Counted from the first letter of the stretch, positions 17,075-26,519 are shown. The stretch is 64,000 bases of DNA from Bacillus sp. KH172YL63 (GCF_011398925.1 NZ_AP022842.1:4187701-4251700); one strand, 5' to 3'. Numbers and translations: made by a program. Notes: generated from the sequence alone by a model not told the origin.

Positions 17075-19426
17075 ATGGAACACTTTGCATCTTCGCATAT
17101 GAATCATAGCCTTTCTCTCGTCATTCTTTCCTATCTCATTGCTACTCTATCAGCCTATGCATCTATCGATTTAGCCAAGAGAGTCAAGTTTGCACAAAAC
17201 AAACTAAAGACAATCTGGCTCTTTGCCGGGGGGACGGTCCTTGGCATCGGCATTTGGTCCATGCATTTTATCGCGATGCTCGCTTATCGCTTTTCAGAAT
17301 CGGTTTATTACGATATGTTTTATGTGTTTTTATCGATCTTATTCGCGGTGGGCGGCTGTATCTCCGGCTTTTACCTCGTCTCCCGCAGTACGTTTACACT
17401 TTTCCGGTTCCTTTTGTCAGGAACGATCATGGGCCTTGGGATCACCCTTATGCACTATGTCGGAATGGAGGCGGTGAAACCCGTCATCCTTTCTTACGAT
17501 AAACCTTTATTCATCATTTCTGTATTCATAGCAGTCGCTGCATCCCTGGTCGCCTTATGGCTCGGCTTTTTCTCGCCTTACTCCAAGAAGAAAATCAATT
17601 GGAACTTGAAGATGCTGTTTTCTTTCATCATGGCATGTGCGATTACAGGCATGCACTATACGGGCATGAGCGCGACACGGATCAAATATGATGCTTCAGC
17701 TGCCATCAAAAGTTCAGCCATGATGCTCGACACTTCCCTCATGGCATGGATCGTGACTGGAGGGACGTTTCTCATCTTCATCATCTTCTTCTTTTCACTA
17801 TCATACGACCGGATGGCCAATAAACATAAACTGGTCCAGGGAACGATATTGGATTCAGCAGTGGACGGGATCGTGGTCACGGAAGAATCTGGCGCGATTA
17901 TACATGCCAATCCAGCGTTTTATGAGCTGATGAATGCCGATGGAAACGATCCCAGATTTCAGTCCCTGTACCACTATCATCCGAACCTCCGTGACATGAC
18001 GGCGTATAATCAGGAATATCAAATCGAACTAAGAAATCTCATTATAGAAGTCAAGAAGCATCCGATCAGCGGTGAATCGCTCCAGAACTCCCTATGGTTC
18101 TTCCGGAATATCACGGAAAAGATCCTCAATGAAAAACATATTGAGTTTCTCGCCTATAATGATTCCTTAACCCGATTGCCGAACAGATATAAACTGGAGC
18201 AGGAATTAAAGGCGCGCATGGGAAATCAACAGAAAACCGCTTGTATTTTCCTGGACTTGGACAGGTTGAAGCTGACGAACGATACATTGGGACATAAAGC
18301 CGGGGACGCCCTGCTTCAATATGCGGCGAGCCAGCTTTCCAAGGTGATCGGGGACACCGACATCCTTGCTCGGGTCGGCGGAGATGAGTTTATCATACTA
18401 TTGTCGGGAGAACGGGCAAACGGTGCCGAAGAAGTGGCCGACAGGTGCATTGAAGTGATGGATATCCCCTTCTCCATTAACGGCTCCAATATCCGCGCCA
18501 CCACCAGCGCCGGTGTGTCACGATTCCCGGATAATGCGTCTACTGCAGACGAGCTGTTAACCTTTGCCGATTTGGCCATGTACGAATCGAAACGTAAAGG
18601 AAGGAATCAGGTGACGATCTTCAACCCGGAATTAAACCAAAAGATCAAGCGGACCCTGCTGATCGAAAAAGAGCTGACGACAGCGATAAGCAATGACGAG
18701 CTCTACCTTCTTTATCAGCCAAAAATATGCGCATCGGCAGAAAAGATCTTGGGCGTGGAAGCATTATTGCGCTGGAAGAATCCTGTCCTTGGGCAAGTTT
18801 CACCGCTTGAATTTATCTCTATCGCAGAAGAGAAGGACATGATCTGCGCCATTACGGAATGGGTGCTTGAGGAAGCGTGCCGTCAATGGACAAAATGGGA
18901 AAACAATGAGCAAATCAAGATCGCCGTCAATATTTCTCCCATCCAGTTTGCCAAAGAAGACTTCCTGGAACGATTAAGCGGACTCATCGAAAAAACAAAC
19001 ATGAACCCACGTTTCCTTGAGCTCGAAATAACAGAATCATCATCACTCGCATTTGAAAGCCAGACAAAGGAAAAGCTGACACAAATCAAAGAAATGGGCA
19101 TCGATATCTCCCTCGATGATTTCGGCACCGGATATTCTTCCTTCAAACACCTGAAGGAGTTTCCGATCGAAGTCCTCAAGATTGATAAATCCTTTATAGA
19201 CCATCTGATCGGCAACAAAGGCCAGGAATCCATCGTGCGCTCGATGATCCAGCTCGGTCACAACCTGAACATGAAGGTCCTGGTTGAAGGCGTGGAAACA
19301 AAAGTGCAGGCAGACTGGCTAAAAAATGAAGGCTGCGATATCATACAGGGCTTTTACTATAGCCGCCCTACCCAGCCTGATTATATACAGGATTTCATCA
19401 GGGAGAGGGAGCTTGCTCCTTTATAA
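17075..19426 (+). CDS. MHYT-GGDEF-EAL cyclic-di-GMP signalling protein
   Basis: This 783-residue membrane protein combines a seven-helix MHYT sensor, thought to bind a diatomic gas through copper, with c-di-GMP synthesis and breakdown domains. The sensor shows SMHFIAM, LMHYVGM and GMHYTGM (within about residues 15-235). A short PAS-like segment follows (about 255-345), then a GGDEF domain with an intact GGDEF at 435-439. An EAL domain has intact EAL at 562-564 and DDFGTGYSS near 685. The layout matches YkoW/DgcW of B. subtilis. Both catalytic motifs being intact, it may be bifunctional. GAGGTGAAAT precedes the ATG. Confidence 0.9.
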   Translation: MEHFASSHMNHSLSLVILSYLIATLSAYASIDLAKRVKFAQNKLKTIWLFAGGTVLGIGIWSMHFIAMLAYRFSESVYYDMFYVFLSILFAVGGCISGFYLVSRSTFTLFRFLLSGTIMGLGITLMHYVGMEAVKPVILSYDKPLFIISVFIAVAASLVALWLGFFSPYSKKKINWNLKMLFSFIMACAITGMHYTGMSATRIKYDASAAIKSSAMMLDTSLMAWIVTGGTFLIFIIFFFSLSYDRMANKHKLVQGTILDSAVDGIVVTEESGAIIHANPAFYELMNADGNDPRFQSLYHYHPNLRDMTAYNQEYQIELRNLIIEVKKHPISGESLQNSLWFFRNITEKILNEKHIEFLAYNDSLTRLPNRYKLEQELKARMGNQQKTACIFLDLDRLKLTNDTLGHKAGDALLQYAASQLSKVIGDTDILARVGGDEFIILLSGERANGAEEVADRCIEVMDIPFSINGSNIRATTSAGVSRFPDNASTADELLTFADLAMYESKRKGRNQVTIFNPELNQKIKRTLLIEKELTTAISNDELYLLYQPKICASAEKILGVEALLRWKNPVLGQVSPLEFISIAEEKDMICAITEWVLEEACRQWTKWENNEQIKIAVNISPIQFAKEDFLERLSGLIEKTNMNPRFLELEITESSSLAFESQTKEKLTQIKEMGIDISLDDFGTGYSSFKHLKEFPIEVLKIDKSFIDHLIGNKGQESIVRSMIQLGHNLNMKVLVEGVETKVQADWLKNEGCDIIQGFYYSRPTQPDYIQDFIRERELAPL

Positions 19427-19430
19427 GGTA

Positions 19431-19478
19431 AAAAAAGAGATCGAATCGTCTGTGGGGGACGGATTGGATCTCTTTTTT
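19431..19478 (+). terminator. Terminator after the MHYT-GGDEF-EAL gene
   Basis: AAAAAAGAGATC and GATCTCTTTTTT bracket a second pairing GAATCGTC / GACGGATT, ending in a T-run. Confidence 0.8.
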
Positions 19479-19573
19479 GCTGTTTCATTATAAGTACGCT
19501 GACGAATCATTTACTTTTTATGGTATTGTTTAAATAAAGATTCGAATTGTGAAATGAGCAGGGAGGGCCCTCG

Positions 19574-19780
19574 ATGATTTCGTTTGTGAAAAATAAATAC
19601 TTACTGTTAATGTTGAGTGCATTTATTTTTACTGTTTCTTTTTTAATCATTTCCTATCGATATTTTAATAGCAAAGAGATAAATATGCTGACTTCCAGCT
19701 GCTATGAAAATCAAGGAAATGTCATGTTAGAAATTTATGATCATGTTACAAAGCGTTATTCTTTCGAGTGTGAAAAGTAG
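19574..19780 (+). CDS. Small single-helix membrane protein, unknown
   Basis: This 68-residue product has one membrane helix (about residues 9-27) after a short basic N-terminus. A small extracytoplasmic domain with two cysteines (SSCYEN and FECEK) could form a disulfide. GGGAGGG lies 8 bases before ATG 19574, a strong site, so the gene is likely real. No family is recognised. It stands alone between the c-di-GMP gene and a convergent DUF4385 gene. Confidence 0.6.
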   Translation: MISFVKNKYLLLMLSAFIFTVSFLIISYRYFNSKEINMLTSSCYENQGNVMLEIYDHVTKRYSFECEK

Positions 19781-19850
19781 AAGTAACTTTTATACCTTTT
19801 CACCTAATATGGTGGTGCTTTAACGAAATAAGAGAGCTCCACCTTCTCCA

Positions 19851-20297
19851 TCACCCATACTTCTCCTGATGCGCCTTCTTCTGCTTAAGATACTCTTCAT
19901 CTTCCCTGGCAAGCTTCCACTTCTCCATGAATATGGCGGCAGATTCGGCCTTCACCGGATCTTCCTGCCTTTCGTTTACGTTGCCATCCTCGTCATATTT
20001 CTTCCCGCCTTTGTAGTTCGTGTAGCGGCGTGCCCGGGTATAGCCCATCTGCAGGAATTTCCTTGCCATATCCATGCCGACAAAATCCTCTTTCTCCTTA
20101 TAATCAAGGAACATTTGATAAATTTTATCCGAGGACTCCTTCGCAATGTCAGGCGTCTTGAACCGCCAATGCTCGAGGATTTCACTTTTGTAAGGTTCCA
20201 CGAGCAGCACGCCCTGTTCGCCCTTGCCGACTCTGTACAGTTCTGGATTTTTGCGAAAATCGATGTAGTCAAAATCTAAATCGTAGTCGAAAGCCAT
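19851..20297 (-). CDS. DUF4385 family protein
   Basis: This 148-residue protein matches the DUF4385 family, whose members share the opening 'FDYDLDF.YIDFR..PELYRVGKGEQGVLLVEPYKSEI', the central 'HWRFKTPDIA' and the 'MARKFLQMGYTRARRYTN' block, all visible here. Function is unknown; it is soluble and has no catalytic motif that I recognise. ATG 20297 has AAAGGG at suitable distance; an in-frame GTG at 20306 overlaps that site. Confidence 0.8.
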   Translation of the reverse strand: MAFDYDLDFDYIDFRKNPELYRVGKGEQGVLLVEPYKSEILEHWRFKTPDIAKESSDKIYQMFLDYKEKEDFVGMDMARKFLQMGYTRARRYTNYKGGKKYDEDGNVNERQEDPVKAESAAIFMEKWKLAREDEEYLKQKKAHQEKYG

Positions 20298-20344
20298 GGT
20301 TGTCACCCTTTTTATATGGGGTTTACCCGTGGGAGGGGGTGATT

Positions 20345-20431
20345 ATGCAGGCTAAGCAGGAAAAACATCCTGTATTTTCACAGCTAATTAACAAGATAGG
20401 CGCTCGCTTTGATAGATTCATAAATTGTTAA
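20345..20431 (+). CDS. Possible 28-residue peptide gene
   Basis: An ATG at 20345 follows GGGAGGGGGTGATT, a strong ribosome site with 8-base spacing from GGAGG. The reading frame gives a 28-residue peptide ending in an amphipathic-looking segment (FSQLINKIGARFDRFINC). No homology is recognised. It lies in the gap between DUF4385 and the MazG-like gene and its 3' end overlaps the candidate promoter of the latter. It may be chance. Confidence 0.35.
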   Translation: MQAKQEKHPVFSQLINKIGARFDRFINC

Positions 20432-20452
20432 TATCGTACGCTTGACTATGAT
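20425..20452 (+). promoter_or_regulatory. Candidate sigma-A promoter of the MazG-like gene
   Basis: TTGTTA (20425-20430) and TATGAT (20447-20452) are separated by 16 bases, about 100 bp before the start codon. Confidence 0.4.
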
Positions 20453-20559
20453 ACTATTAGCTTTAACAAGGGACAATAAGTAAGGGCTATCAGATCATTT
20501 ATTTAGTTATAAGAAAATATAAAGATTACATTAACGTGCTAATGAAAAGGGGAAACATA

Positions 20560-20856
20560 ATGAGTGACATTCAAGACATCATAAATGCCATCAACAAATT
20601 CAGGGATGACCGCAACTGGGGGAAACACCATAATCCAAAAGACCTAGCCATCTCCATCGAAGCAGCCGAACTCCTCGAAGACTTCCAATGGGTCAGCAGC
20701 GAAGAAGCCGTTAAAGCAAACCATGAAAACATCAAGGAAGAAATAGCCGATGTGCTGATTTATTCGTTTATGTTGTGTTCGGAGCTTGGGTTGGATGTGA
20801 AGGAGATTGTGGAGGAAAAGATGGTGAAGAATGGGCGGAAGTATCCTGTAGGATAA
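20560..20856 (+). CDS. MazG-like nucleotide pyrophosphohydrolase
   Basis: This 98-residue all-helical enzyme belongs to the MazG/iMazG (RS21-C6-like) all-alpha NTP pyrophosphatases. The metal-binding acidic residues are visible as EAAELLEDFQW (about 34-44) and EEIADVLIY (about 63-71). It probably removes non-canonical nucleoside triphosphates. AAAAGGGG lies 7 bases before ATG 20560. It ends at a hairpin shared with convergent rlmH. Confidence 0.85.
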   Translation: MSDIQDIINAINKFRDDRNWGKHHNPKDLAISIEAAELLEDFQWVSSEEAVKANHENIKEEIADVLIYSFMLCSELGLDVKEIVEEKMVKNGRKYPVG

Positions 20857-20902
20857 ATGCCAATAGGATGAACAAGCTGATTTTGGAGACTGAAGGAAAT
20901 AT

Positions 20903-20938
20903 AAAAAGGAGACCTAAAAATTGGTTCTCCTTTTTTGT
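20903..20938. terminator. Bidirectional terminator between mazG-like and rlmH
   Basis: AAAAAGGAGACC and GGTTCTCCTTTTTT pair with one bulge and a T-run; the interval separates two convergent genes. Confidence 0.7.
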
Positions 20939-20987
20939 ATTAATTATTTTTCTCTTTCTAATGAGTTTAATCTAGGTCGGTTTATCC

Positions 20988-21467
20988 CTATTTGTGATAC
21001 GGTTCCCCCCGATTAATCCGAAACGCCCGATAAATCTGCTCCACCAAAATCAACCGCATCAGTTGATGGGGAAACGTCATCTTCGAAAATGACAACGTCT
21101 CATTCGACCGCTTGATCACCTCATCACTCAAACCCAGTGATCCGCCGATGACAAACGCCACTTTACTTTTTCCGTATGTAGCAAGCTTGTCCAAATTATC
21201 AGCGAGCTCTTCTGAAGAACGCATTTTCCCCTGGATGGCCAGAGCGATGACGTGGTGATCAGGGGAGATTTTCGCCAGGATCCGTTCGCCTTCTTTGTTC
21301 TTCACTTGTTCCATTTCAGATTCACTTAATACTTCAGGCGCCTTTTCATCGGCAAGCTCTACAATTTCAATCTTTGCGTAGGCGCCGAGGCGCTTCACAT
21401 ATTCGCTGATTCCTTGTTTTAAATATTTCTCTTTCAACTTTCCGACCGTTACTATCGTGATATTCAC
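20988..21467 (-). CDS. rlmH: 23S rRNA (pseudouridine-1915-N3)-methyltransferase RlmH
   Basis: This 159-residue SPOUT methyltransferase (YydA) methylates pseudouridine 1915 of 23S rRNA in the assembled ribosome. It has the exact usual length. The SAM-binding knot includes [13 protein letters not shown] (about residues 104-116), and the conserved end [18 protein letters not shown]...PYHK is intact. In Bacillus it lies next to htrC near the origin, as here. The upstream interval contains a CxxH/CxxC miniprotein gene and a DnaA-box cluster. Confidence 0.96.
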   Translation of the reverse strand: MNITIVTVGKLKEKYLKQGISEYVKRLGAYAKIEIVELADEKAPEVLSESEMEQVKNKEGERILAKISPDHHVIALAIQGKMRSSEELADNLDKLATYGKSKVAFVIGGSLGLSDEVIKRSNETLSFSKMTFPHQLMRLILVEQIYRAFRINRGEPYHK

Positions 21468-21562
21468 AAATCCACACTCGCTTTACAAACAATTTACAAA
21501 CACGTTATCCACAGTATTTATCCACATATCCACAAAACCCATCCGTATATAGTATGGGAATA

Positions 21563-21721
21563 TTAGTTCGCCACTACATATATTGCGTTATTCCCACAAT
21601 ATTCACAGGTTGTGGATAACTTCTTATCTTCCGTAAGTTCGGTCAGCTGAGGCGCTACCTCATGCTCATCGACGACGATATCCATGGCTAATTCCACATG
21701 CTCCAGGCAACAGTAAATCAT
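21563..21721 (-). CDS. CxxH/CxxC miniprotein (BA_5709 family type)
   Basis: This 52-residue protein opens with MIYCCLEHVE, contains an acidic middle and ends with CEYCGNNAIYVVAN. The CLEH (CxxH) and CEYC (CxxC) pairs would form one small zinc-binding site. A short protein with this pattern is found next to rlmH in many Bacillus genomes; its function is unknown. ATG 21721 has an excellent ribosome site, AAAGGAGG, 7 bases upstream. It lies between htrC and rlmH, all on the minus strand, within the DnaA-box cluster. Confidence 0.85.
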   Translation of the reverse strand: MIYCCLEHVELAMDIVVDEHEVAPQLTELTEDKKLSTTCEYCGNNAIYVVAN

Positions 21722-21790
21722 ATTTATTCCTCCTTTAATGTCTTTCGATATCCGTTTATATACTTATCCACAAATATCATACCATGTAAA

Positions 21791-21829
21791 GAAAAAGCAG
21801 GAAAGGGCACATGGCCTTCCTGCTTTTTC
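21791..21829 (-). terminator. Terminator after htrC
   Basis: GAAAAAGCAGGAA and TTCCTGCTTTTTC form a stem just downstream of the htrC stop, with a T-run on the minus strand. Confidence 0.8.
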
Positions 21830-21842
21830 GTTTATCCACACC

Positions 21843-23081
21843 CTATAATCGTGATTCGTCAGTCAACTTCATAGTGACTTCTTTCTTTTCACCGTTGCGG
21901 TAGAATGTGACTTTCATTTGATCGTTCACTTCTTTAGTATTGTACAGATGCTTTCTTAAGTCGATGACATTCTCGATCTTCTCACCGTCTAGCTCCGTGA
22001 TGACATCAAGCTCCTGAAGTCCAGCCTGTGCTGCCGGGGAGTTCGGAACCGTTTGGCGGATCATGACGCCATAGTTCACATCTTTCGGAAGCTTTAACGT
22101 TTCCTGTTGGTGGTAAGCTGAAATCTGGTTCACGTCTTCGAGGGTGACACCCATCGCTGGACGCCTAACCTCACCATACTGTTCCAAATCCTCGATGATC
22201 GGCTGTGCATAGTTGATTGGAATCGCAAGTCCGATCCCTTCAACAGCTTCCTGGGCAATCTTCATGGAGTTGATTCCGACGAGCTGTCCTGAAATATTGA
22301 TCAAGGCACCACCGCTGTTACCCGGATTGATTGCTGCATCGGTCTGAAGGACTTCCGCATTCCAATCTTCCATCCCGTCCTGGTTGATATCGACCGGAAT
22401 CGTTCTTTCTACACCTGACACGACACCTTGTGTAACCGAACCGGAGAACTGCATCCCAAGTGGGTTACCGATGGCGATGACCGGCTCGCCTGCTTTCAGC
22501 TTGTCAGAATTCCCGAATTCTGCGATATCATCTTCTTTGACTTTACTGCCGTCGATTTCAATGACGGCAAGATCCGTCCAAACGTCTGTCCCCTGCAGCT
22601 TGGCAGGTACCTTCGTTCCATCTGCAAGCGTCACTTCCAGCTGATCCGCATTTTCGACCACGTGATTGTTCGTCACGATATAAACCGTTTTGCCTTCTTT
22701 TTTATACATGACACCAGATCCGGTTCCTGCCTGCTGGTCCTGGGTTTGTCCACCATTTTGCCCCCAGAAGCTCTGAGACTGGATGTTCGTGATCCCGACG
22801 ACAGAGTCGCCCGCTTTCTCAACCGCTTTCGTCACATCCGTCGTCACATCGACCGACACCTTTTGGGTCGTTCCATCGTGGTAGGCCTGATCCGTCTCCT
22901 TCAGATTATCATCCGGCTGACTCGAGTAAGGCAATATATTATAGTTCGTCAGCTGGGGAACGGCGACAATGACAAGGATCGCGCCAAGAATGACACCCAG
23001 CAGCCCCGCCAGGAACATTCCTCCCCGATTCCCCTTCTGCCTGCTTCTGCCCTCAGCATGATGATCATCATAATATCCCAT
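21843..23081 (-). CDS. htrC: HtrA-like membrane serine protease
   Basis: The 412-residue product (HtrC/YyxA) is a quality-control protease outside the membrane. It has one N-terminal membrane anchor (about residues 23-45) and a trypsin-like S1C domain. The catalytic His is in TNNHVVEN, Asp in WTDLAVIEI and Ser in INPGNSGGALI. A PDZ domain forms the C-terminal about 95 residues. It follows walJ in the same direction, as in B. subtilis, though a repeat-containing interval of about 500 bp separates them. Confidence 0.93.
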   Translation of the reverse strand: MGYYDDHHAEGRSRQKGNRGGMFLAGLLGVILGAILVIVAVPQLTNYNILPYSSQPDDNLKETDQAYHDGTTQKVSVDVTTDVTKAVEKAGDSVVGITNIQSQSFWGQNGGQTQDQQAGTGSGVMYKKEGKTVYIVTNNHVVENADQLEVTLADGTKVPAKLQGTDVWTDLAVIEIDGSKVKEDDIAEFGNSDKLKAGEPVIAIGNPLGMQFSGSVTQGVVSGVERTIPVDINQDGMEDWNAEVLQTDAAINPGNSGGALINISGQLVGINSMKIAQEAVEGIGLAIPINYAQPIIEDLEQYGEVRRPAMGVTLEDVNQISAYHQQETLKLPKDVNYGVMIRQTVPNSPAAQAGLQELDVITELDGEKIENVIDLRKHLYNTKEVNDQMKVTFYRNGEKKEVTMKLTDESRL

Positions 23082-23196
23082 GTGTCTTCATCCTTTCTAC
23101 AACCTGTTCCTTTTGTTATTTTATCTTTACTAACCTGATTATAATCAGCCTATATTAAAAAATGATGAAAAAAAGGTAAGAAATTCATAATGTACC

Positions 23197-23473
23197 ACCA
23201 AAAGCGCAGGTGGCTCGCTCAGAGGCGACAAGCATAAGGCAAACCGGCCGGAAAGGCGTTCTTTGCCTTTTTGGACGGTTTGACTTATGACCTCGAGCCT
23301 CTAGCCACCGGAGCTAGACGATACCAAAAGCGGAGGCGGCTCGTTCAGAGGCGACAAGCATATGGTGAACCTACCGGAAAGGCGTTCTTTTCCTTTTTGG
23401 TCGGTTTGACTTATGACCTCGAGCCTCTAGACGCCGGAGCTGGACGTCACCAAAAGCAGATGTGGCTTGCTTA
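23197..23473. repeat. Two 126-bp tandem repeats plus a partial third copy
   Basis: Unit 1 (23197-23322) and unit 2 (23323-23448) are each exactly 126 bp and start with ACCAAAAGCG. A third copy begins at 23449 and stops after about 25 bp. Each unit can fold into a long imperfect hairpin: the left arm GGTGGC...AGAGGC...CATAAG pairs with the right arm CTTATG...GCCTCT...GCCACC, around an inner AAAGGC / GCCTTT hairpin. Unit 2 has GGCG where unit 1 has GGTG and CGCC where unit 1 has CACC, a compensatory change. No convincing coding frame. Confidence 0.85.
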
Positions 23474-23517
23474 GAACCGAGCACCCCTCCATCTATCTCA
23501 CTCTCCACCCCACAAAC

Positions 23518-23550
23518 CAAAAAAAGGTGAAGACAATTGTCCTCACCTTT
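23518..23550 (-). terminator. Terminator of the wal operon
   Basis: AAAGGTGA(A)GACAATTGTC(C)TCACCTTT lies just downstream of the walJ stop and ends in a T-run on the minus strand. Confidence 0.8.
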
Positions 23551-23580
23551 CCCATACCTTTAACTGCGTAATCCTAAACC

Positions 23581-24375
23581 TTAAATGGCAACCAAAGGTG
23601 TCGGCACTTTAGGGTCTGTGTCATATAATTCGATTTGCTCGCCTACGATGATGCCTTTGGATTCGAGCGTTTGGGTCACGCTCATCCTTGCAAGGTCTTT
23701 CATGTTGTTGTCGAGGCTGAGGTGGGCGAGGTAAAATCCCTTGGTGTTGTCGCCCATCACTTCACTCATGGCGATGGCGGCGTCCTCATTGGATACGTGT
23801 CCGTAATCACTGAGGATCCGGCGCTTGATGTTCCAAGGATAGCGGCACATTCTCAGCATTCCGACGTCATGATTGCTTTCAAATACATAGGCGTCGGCAT
23901 TGGAGATAATGCCTTTCATCCGGTCGCTCACATAGCCTGTGTCTGTGACGAGGACGAGCTTTTTGTCTCCGTGATGGAAGATATAGAACATCGGTTCAGC
24001 CGCATCGTGGGAGACACCGAATGATTCGATGCTCATCCCCCCGAAGTGCTTGGACGTTTCCATATCGAATGAAAATTTCTGCTCTGTATCGATTTTCCCC
24101 ACAAGTCCGTCCATGGCATGCCACGTCTTGTCGTTGGCGTAGATCGGCAGCTTGTACTTTCTCGCCAGCACGCCGATTCCCTTGATATGGTCACTGTGCT
24201 CATGGGTGACGAGGATTCCGGACAGGTCTTCAATCTTTCGTCCGATCTGGCTGAACAAGCCTTCCATCTGCTTCCCGCTCAAACCGGCATCGACGAGGAA
24301 GGAATGCTCTCCCGACTCTACAAATATTGCATTTCCTGTACTGCCGCTTGCAAGTACACTAAAATGCATCGTCAT
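23581..24375 (-). CDS. walJ: Metallo-beta-lactamase-fold hydrolase WalJ
   Basis: This 264-residue protein (YycJ) has the metal-binding [10 protein letters not shown] motif (about residues 57-66), a further Asp at LVTDTGYVS, and AHLSLDNN (about 215). It is the last gene of the wal operon and is thought to act on nucleic acid, linking wall signalling and replication or repair, although its exact substrate is unsettled. ATG 24375 follows GGAG by 8 bases, right after the walI stop. Confidence 0.93.
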   Translation of the reverse strand: MTMHFSVLASGSTGNAIFVESGEHSFLVDAGLSGKQMEGLFSQIGRKIEDLSGILVTHEHSDHIKGIGVLARKYKLPIYANDKTWHAMDGLVGKIDTEQKFSFDMETSKHFGGMSIESFGVSHDAAEPMFYIFHHGDKKLVLVTDTGYVSDRMKGIISNADAYVFESNHDVGMLRMCRYPWNIKRRILSDYGHVSNEDAAIAMSEVMGDNTKGFYLAHLSLDNNMKDLARMSVTQTLESKGIIVGEQIELYDTDPKVPTPLVAI

Positions 24376-24380
24376 ATCTC

Positions 24381-25184
24381 TCACTCCAATGTTTCTTTTT
24401 CTGGTTTGGTGACTTCCACAATATGTCCTTCAACCGCATTGATGAATAAATCTTCTTGTTTGTCCCCTGATTCGATGATAAAGTGCCACGTTGGCGCCAA
24501 TACCTGCGATTCTTCAGCAAGGAAGGTCCAGTATCCGAGCTTCGGTTTTTTAACGACACTGCCCGGGCTGATTTTCTGGCTTGTATAAAGGGCCTGCATC
24601 GCTTCGAAGGATGGGATGATGAGTTTATTTTCCCCGAATTCATTCAAATCTTCGAGCATCGACTGCCTGTAGGAGACAATTTGATTGTTATTATTCACGT
24701 TCAGGATGATTTTCCCGTTCGTATTATTGAACAGCTGTCTTCCCCGGAACGTCTGATAATAAATGATTGATTGCTCATCCTTGTTATATTGCCAAAAGCT
24801 ATATTTGTCCCCGCCGATCAGTTGGGTTTTCAGGAAGTCGTTCAAATCTTCCTCTGAGAAGTCGTCCTCGAGCTCATAGGGCTCATCTAAGGCCGCATGG
24901 ATCGTGTTTTCATTGATGATGTTCACTTCTTGATTCTTCAATGACTTGATATCTTCATCGGTGAACTTCCTCGACTTTGCCACGATATACTTTTCTTCGA
25001 TCCGATCCTTCGTCAGTGTCTTCGGGTACGTGATCTTATCGGCCTTCAATTTATCCTCGAAGGTAGCCTGACTGAGCGTCTCCGGATTACTTTCAGAGAT
25101 TTTATTCACCAGAAGGGACATGAGGAAGATATCTAATATGAGGAAAACAATGATAAAGATGCTCTTTGTTTTACTCCAATCCAT
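24381..25184 (-). CDS. walI: WalRK accessory regulator WalI
   Basis: The 267-residue YycI protein has a single N-terminal membrane helix (about residues 8-26) and an extracytoplasmic YycH/YycI-type domain of beta-rich repeats. With WalH it contacts the WalK membrane helices and tunes kinase activity in Bacillus. The gene directly abuts walH. The sequence [19 protein letters not shown] at the start is typical of the family. Confidence 0.93.
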   Translation of the reverse strand: MDWSKTKSIFIIVFLILDIFLMSLLVNKISESNPETLSQATFEDKLKADKITYPKTLTKDRIEEKYIVAKSRKFTDEDIKSLKNQEVNIINENTIHAALDEPYELEDDFSEEDLNDFLKTQLIGGDKYSFWQYNKDEQSIIYYQTFRGRQLFNNTNGKIILNVNNNNQIVSYRQSMLEDLNEFGENKLIIPSFEAMQALYTSQKISPGSVVKKPKLGYWTFLAEESQVLAPTWHFIIESGDKQEDLFINAVEGHIVEVTKPEKETLE

Positions 25185-26519
25185 CTACATCCCCTCCTTG
25201 CCTTCAAGCGATAAACGCAGCCAGTTACCGTCATATTTGTAATACCAGGAAGGGACAAAGATAAGCTTCCTGCTTTCGTTCGGATCCCTTGTCATCTTAT
25301 AGCCGATCGTGATGTCTTCAATGTTTTCGAGGATGCCTTCCTGATTGAGCGCATACACGACGGAAGATCCCGACGGCAGGCGGACTTCTGTCAGGTCATC
25401 ATCGAATGAGAAGTCGAGGGAGAAGTATGGGCGACTGTACTTATTAACGCCGTTTTCTCCCCACGTCTGGGAGATCTCAGCCATCCCGTTGTCATTGAAA
25501 ACAGGATGATTCTGAAGGAACAGGCGGTAGACGATTTTATTTTCGTACGGACTGATGGAGAAGAACTGATAGTCATCGGTCCAGCCGCCGTGGTCATTCA
25601 CGAACTCCATGCTCTTTTGCAGAAGCATCGACGGAGAGGAGCCGTTCTGCTTTTCCTCGGACGGATTCACGAAGGAAAAGGTGTTATGCTCCTTATTCAC
25701 CGTCAGCATCGACGACACATCCATATACGTCAGCATATCACCGCTCGCATTCATGTTCACAGAATTCGGATCGGTGAAAAGGGCTGACTTATACTCTTCC
25801 AGGGAGTTTAGATCGGTATAGTATTGATAACTGAAATAATCCTGTGACGTCTTCGGCAGAAGGATCGTCTTCTTGTTGTTCAGCGGCTGCTCCACATATT
25901 GATCATACAGGTTGTTATACAGGGCGCGCTGGACAAATTCTCCGGAAAACGCGTCAAGTGTCGCTCTGTTGACCCGGCTTTCCAACACCATCTTCTCTTC
26001 TTTATCCTCCACATACGCGATGAAGTAAATCGTGCCTGTGTCCGAATTATCCTGGGTCAAATCAATGACGATCCGGTTAAATGAAGCTGCCGGCATGTTT
26101 TTCTCTTCCAGGTTCAACACCTGATTGTACACAGAGAACGGAACCAGGTCAGGAAACACGAGCTCCACTTTATTTGCGCCGTGGATCAGGGTGTTGATGT
26201 CCTGCTGACTGTACTTATTGGACACATTTTTAATATCAAACAGGGACCATTTCGCCAGGTTTTCGACGACCTTGTTGATTTCTGTTTGATTCATCGTACC
26301 GACTGTTTTATCTTTTCCGTGATAAAAGAGCTTGAATGGTTTGACGAGGTGATTATTCAATTCATTATCCAATAGCTTTTCCCCGACCGATACGTCGTAG
26401 GCATCATTGCTGCTGATTGTGGCGTAATCAGGCGAGTAGGTCCAAAGGTTAAAGGTAAGGAACACACTCACGCATACGAGAAGGGTTAAGACTATCGATT
26501 TGATTTTTTCGTAATTCAT
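25185..26519 (-). CDS. walH: WalRK accessory regulator WalH
   Basis: The 444-residue YycH protein has a membrane helix near the N-terminus (about residues 6-25) and a large extracytoplasmic domain. Together with WalI it restrains WalK in B. subtilis. ATG 26519 overlaps the walK stop as ATGA, showing translational coupling. Length is close to the usual about 450. Confidence 0.93.
   Translation of the reverse strand: MNYEKIKSIVLTLLVCVSVFLTFNLWTYSPDYATISSNDAYDVSVGEKLLDNELNNHLVKPFKLFYHGKDKTVGTMNQTEINKVVENLAKWSLFDIKNVSNKYSQQDINTLIHGANKVELVFPDLVPFSVYNQVLNLEEKNMPAASFNRIVIDLTQDNSDTGTIYFIAYVEDKEEKMVLESRVNRATLDAFSGEFVQRALYNNLYDQYVEQPLNNKKTILLPKTSQDYFSYQYYTDLNSLEEYKSALFTDPNSVNMNASGDMLTYMDVSSMLTVNKEHNTFSFVNPSEEKQNGSSPSMLLQKSMEFVNDHGGWTDDYQFFSISPYENKIVYRLFLQNHPVFNDNGMAEISQTWGENGVNKYSRPYFSLDFSFDDDLTEVRLPSGSSVVYALNQEGILENIEDITIGYKMTRDPNESRKLIFVPSWYYKYDGNWLRLSLEGKEGM

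Larger units (their letters stand above)
21505..21840. promoter_or_regulatory. DnaA-box cluster around rlmH-htrC
   Basis: Five perfect TTATCCACA boxes lie at 21505-21513, 21518-21526, 21611-21619 (reverse), 21764-21772 and 21832-21840, with a one-mismatch box at 21526-21534. The three left-most are almost head-to-tail. They flank the small CxxH/CxxC gene on both sides. Bacillus chromosomes carry several DnaA-box clusters outside oriC that titrate DnaA or regulate nearby genes; this looks like one of them. Confidence 0.75.
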
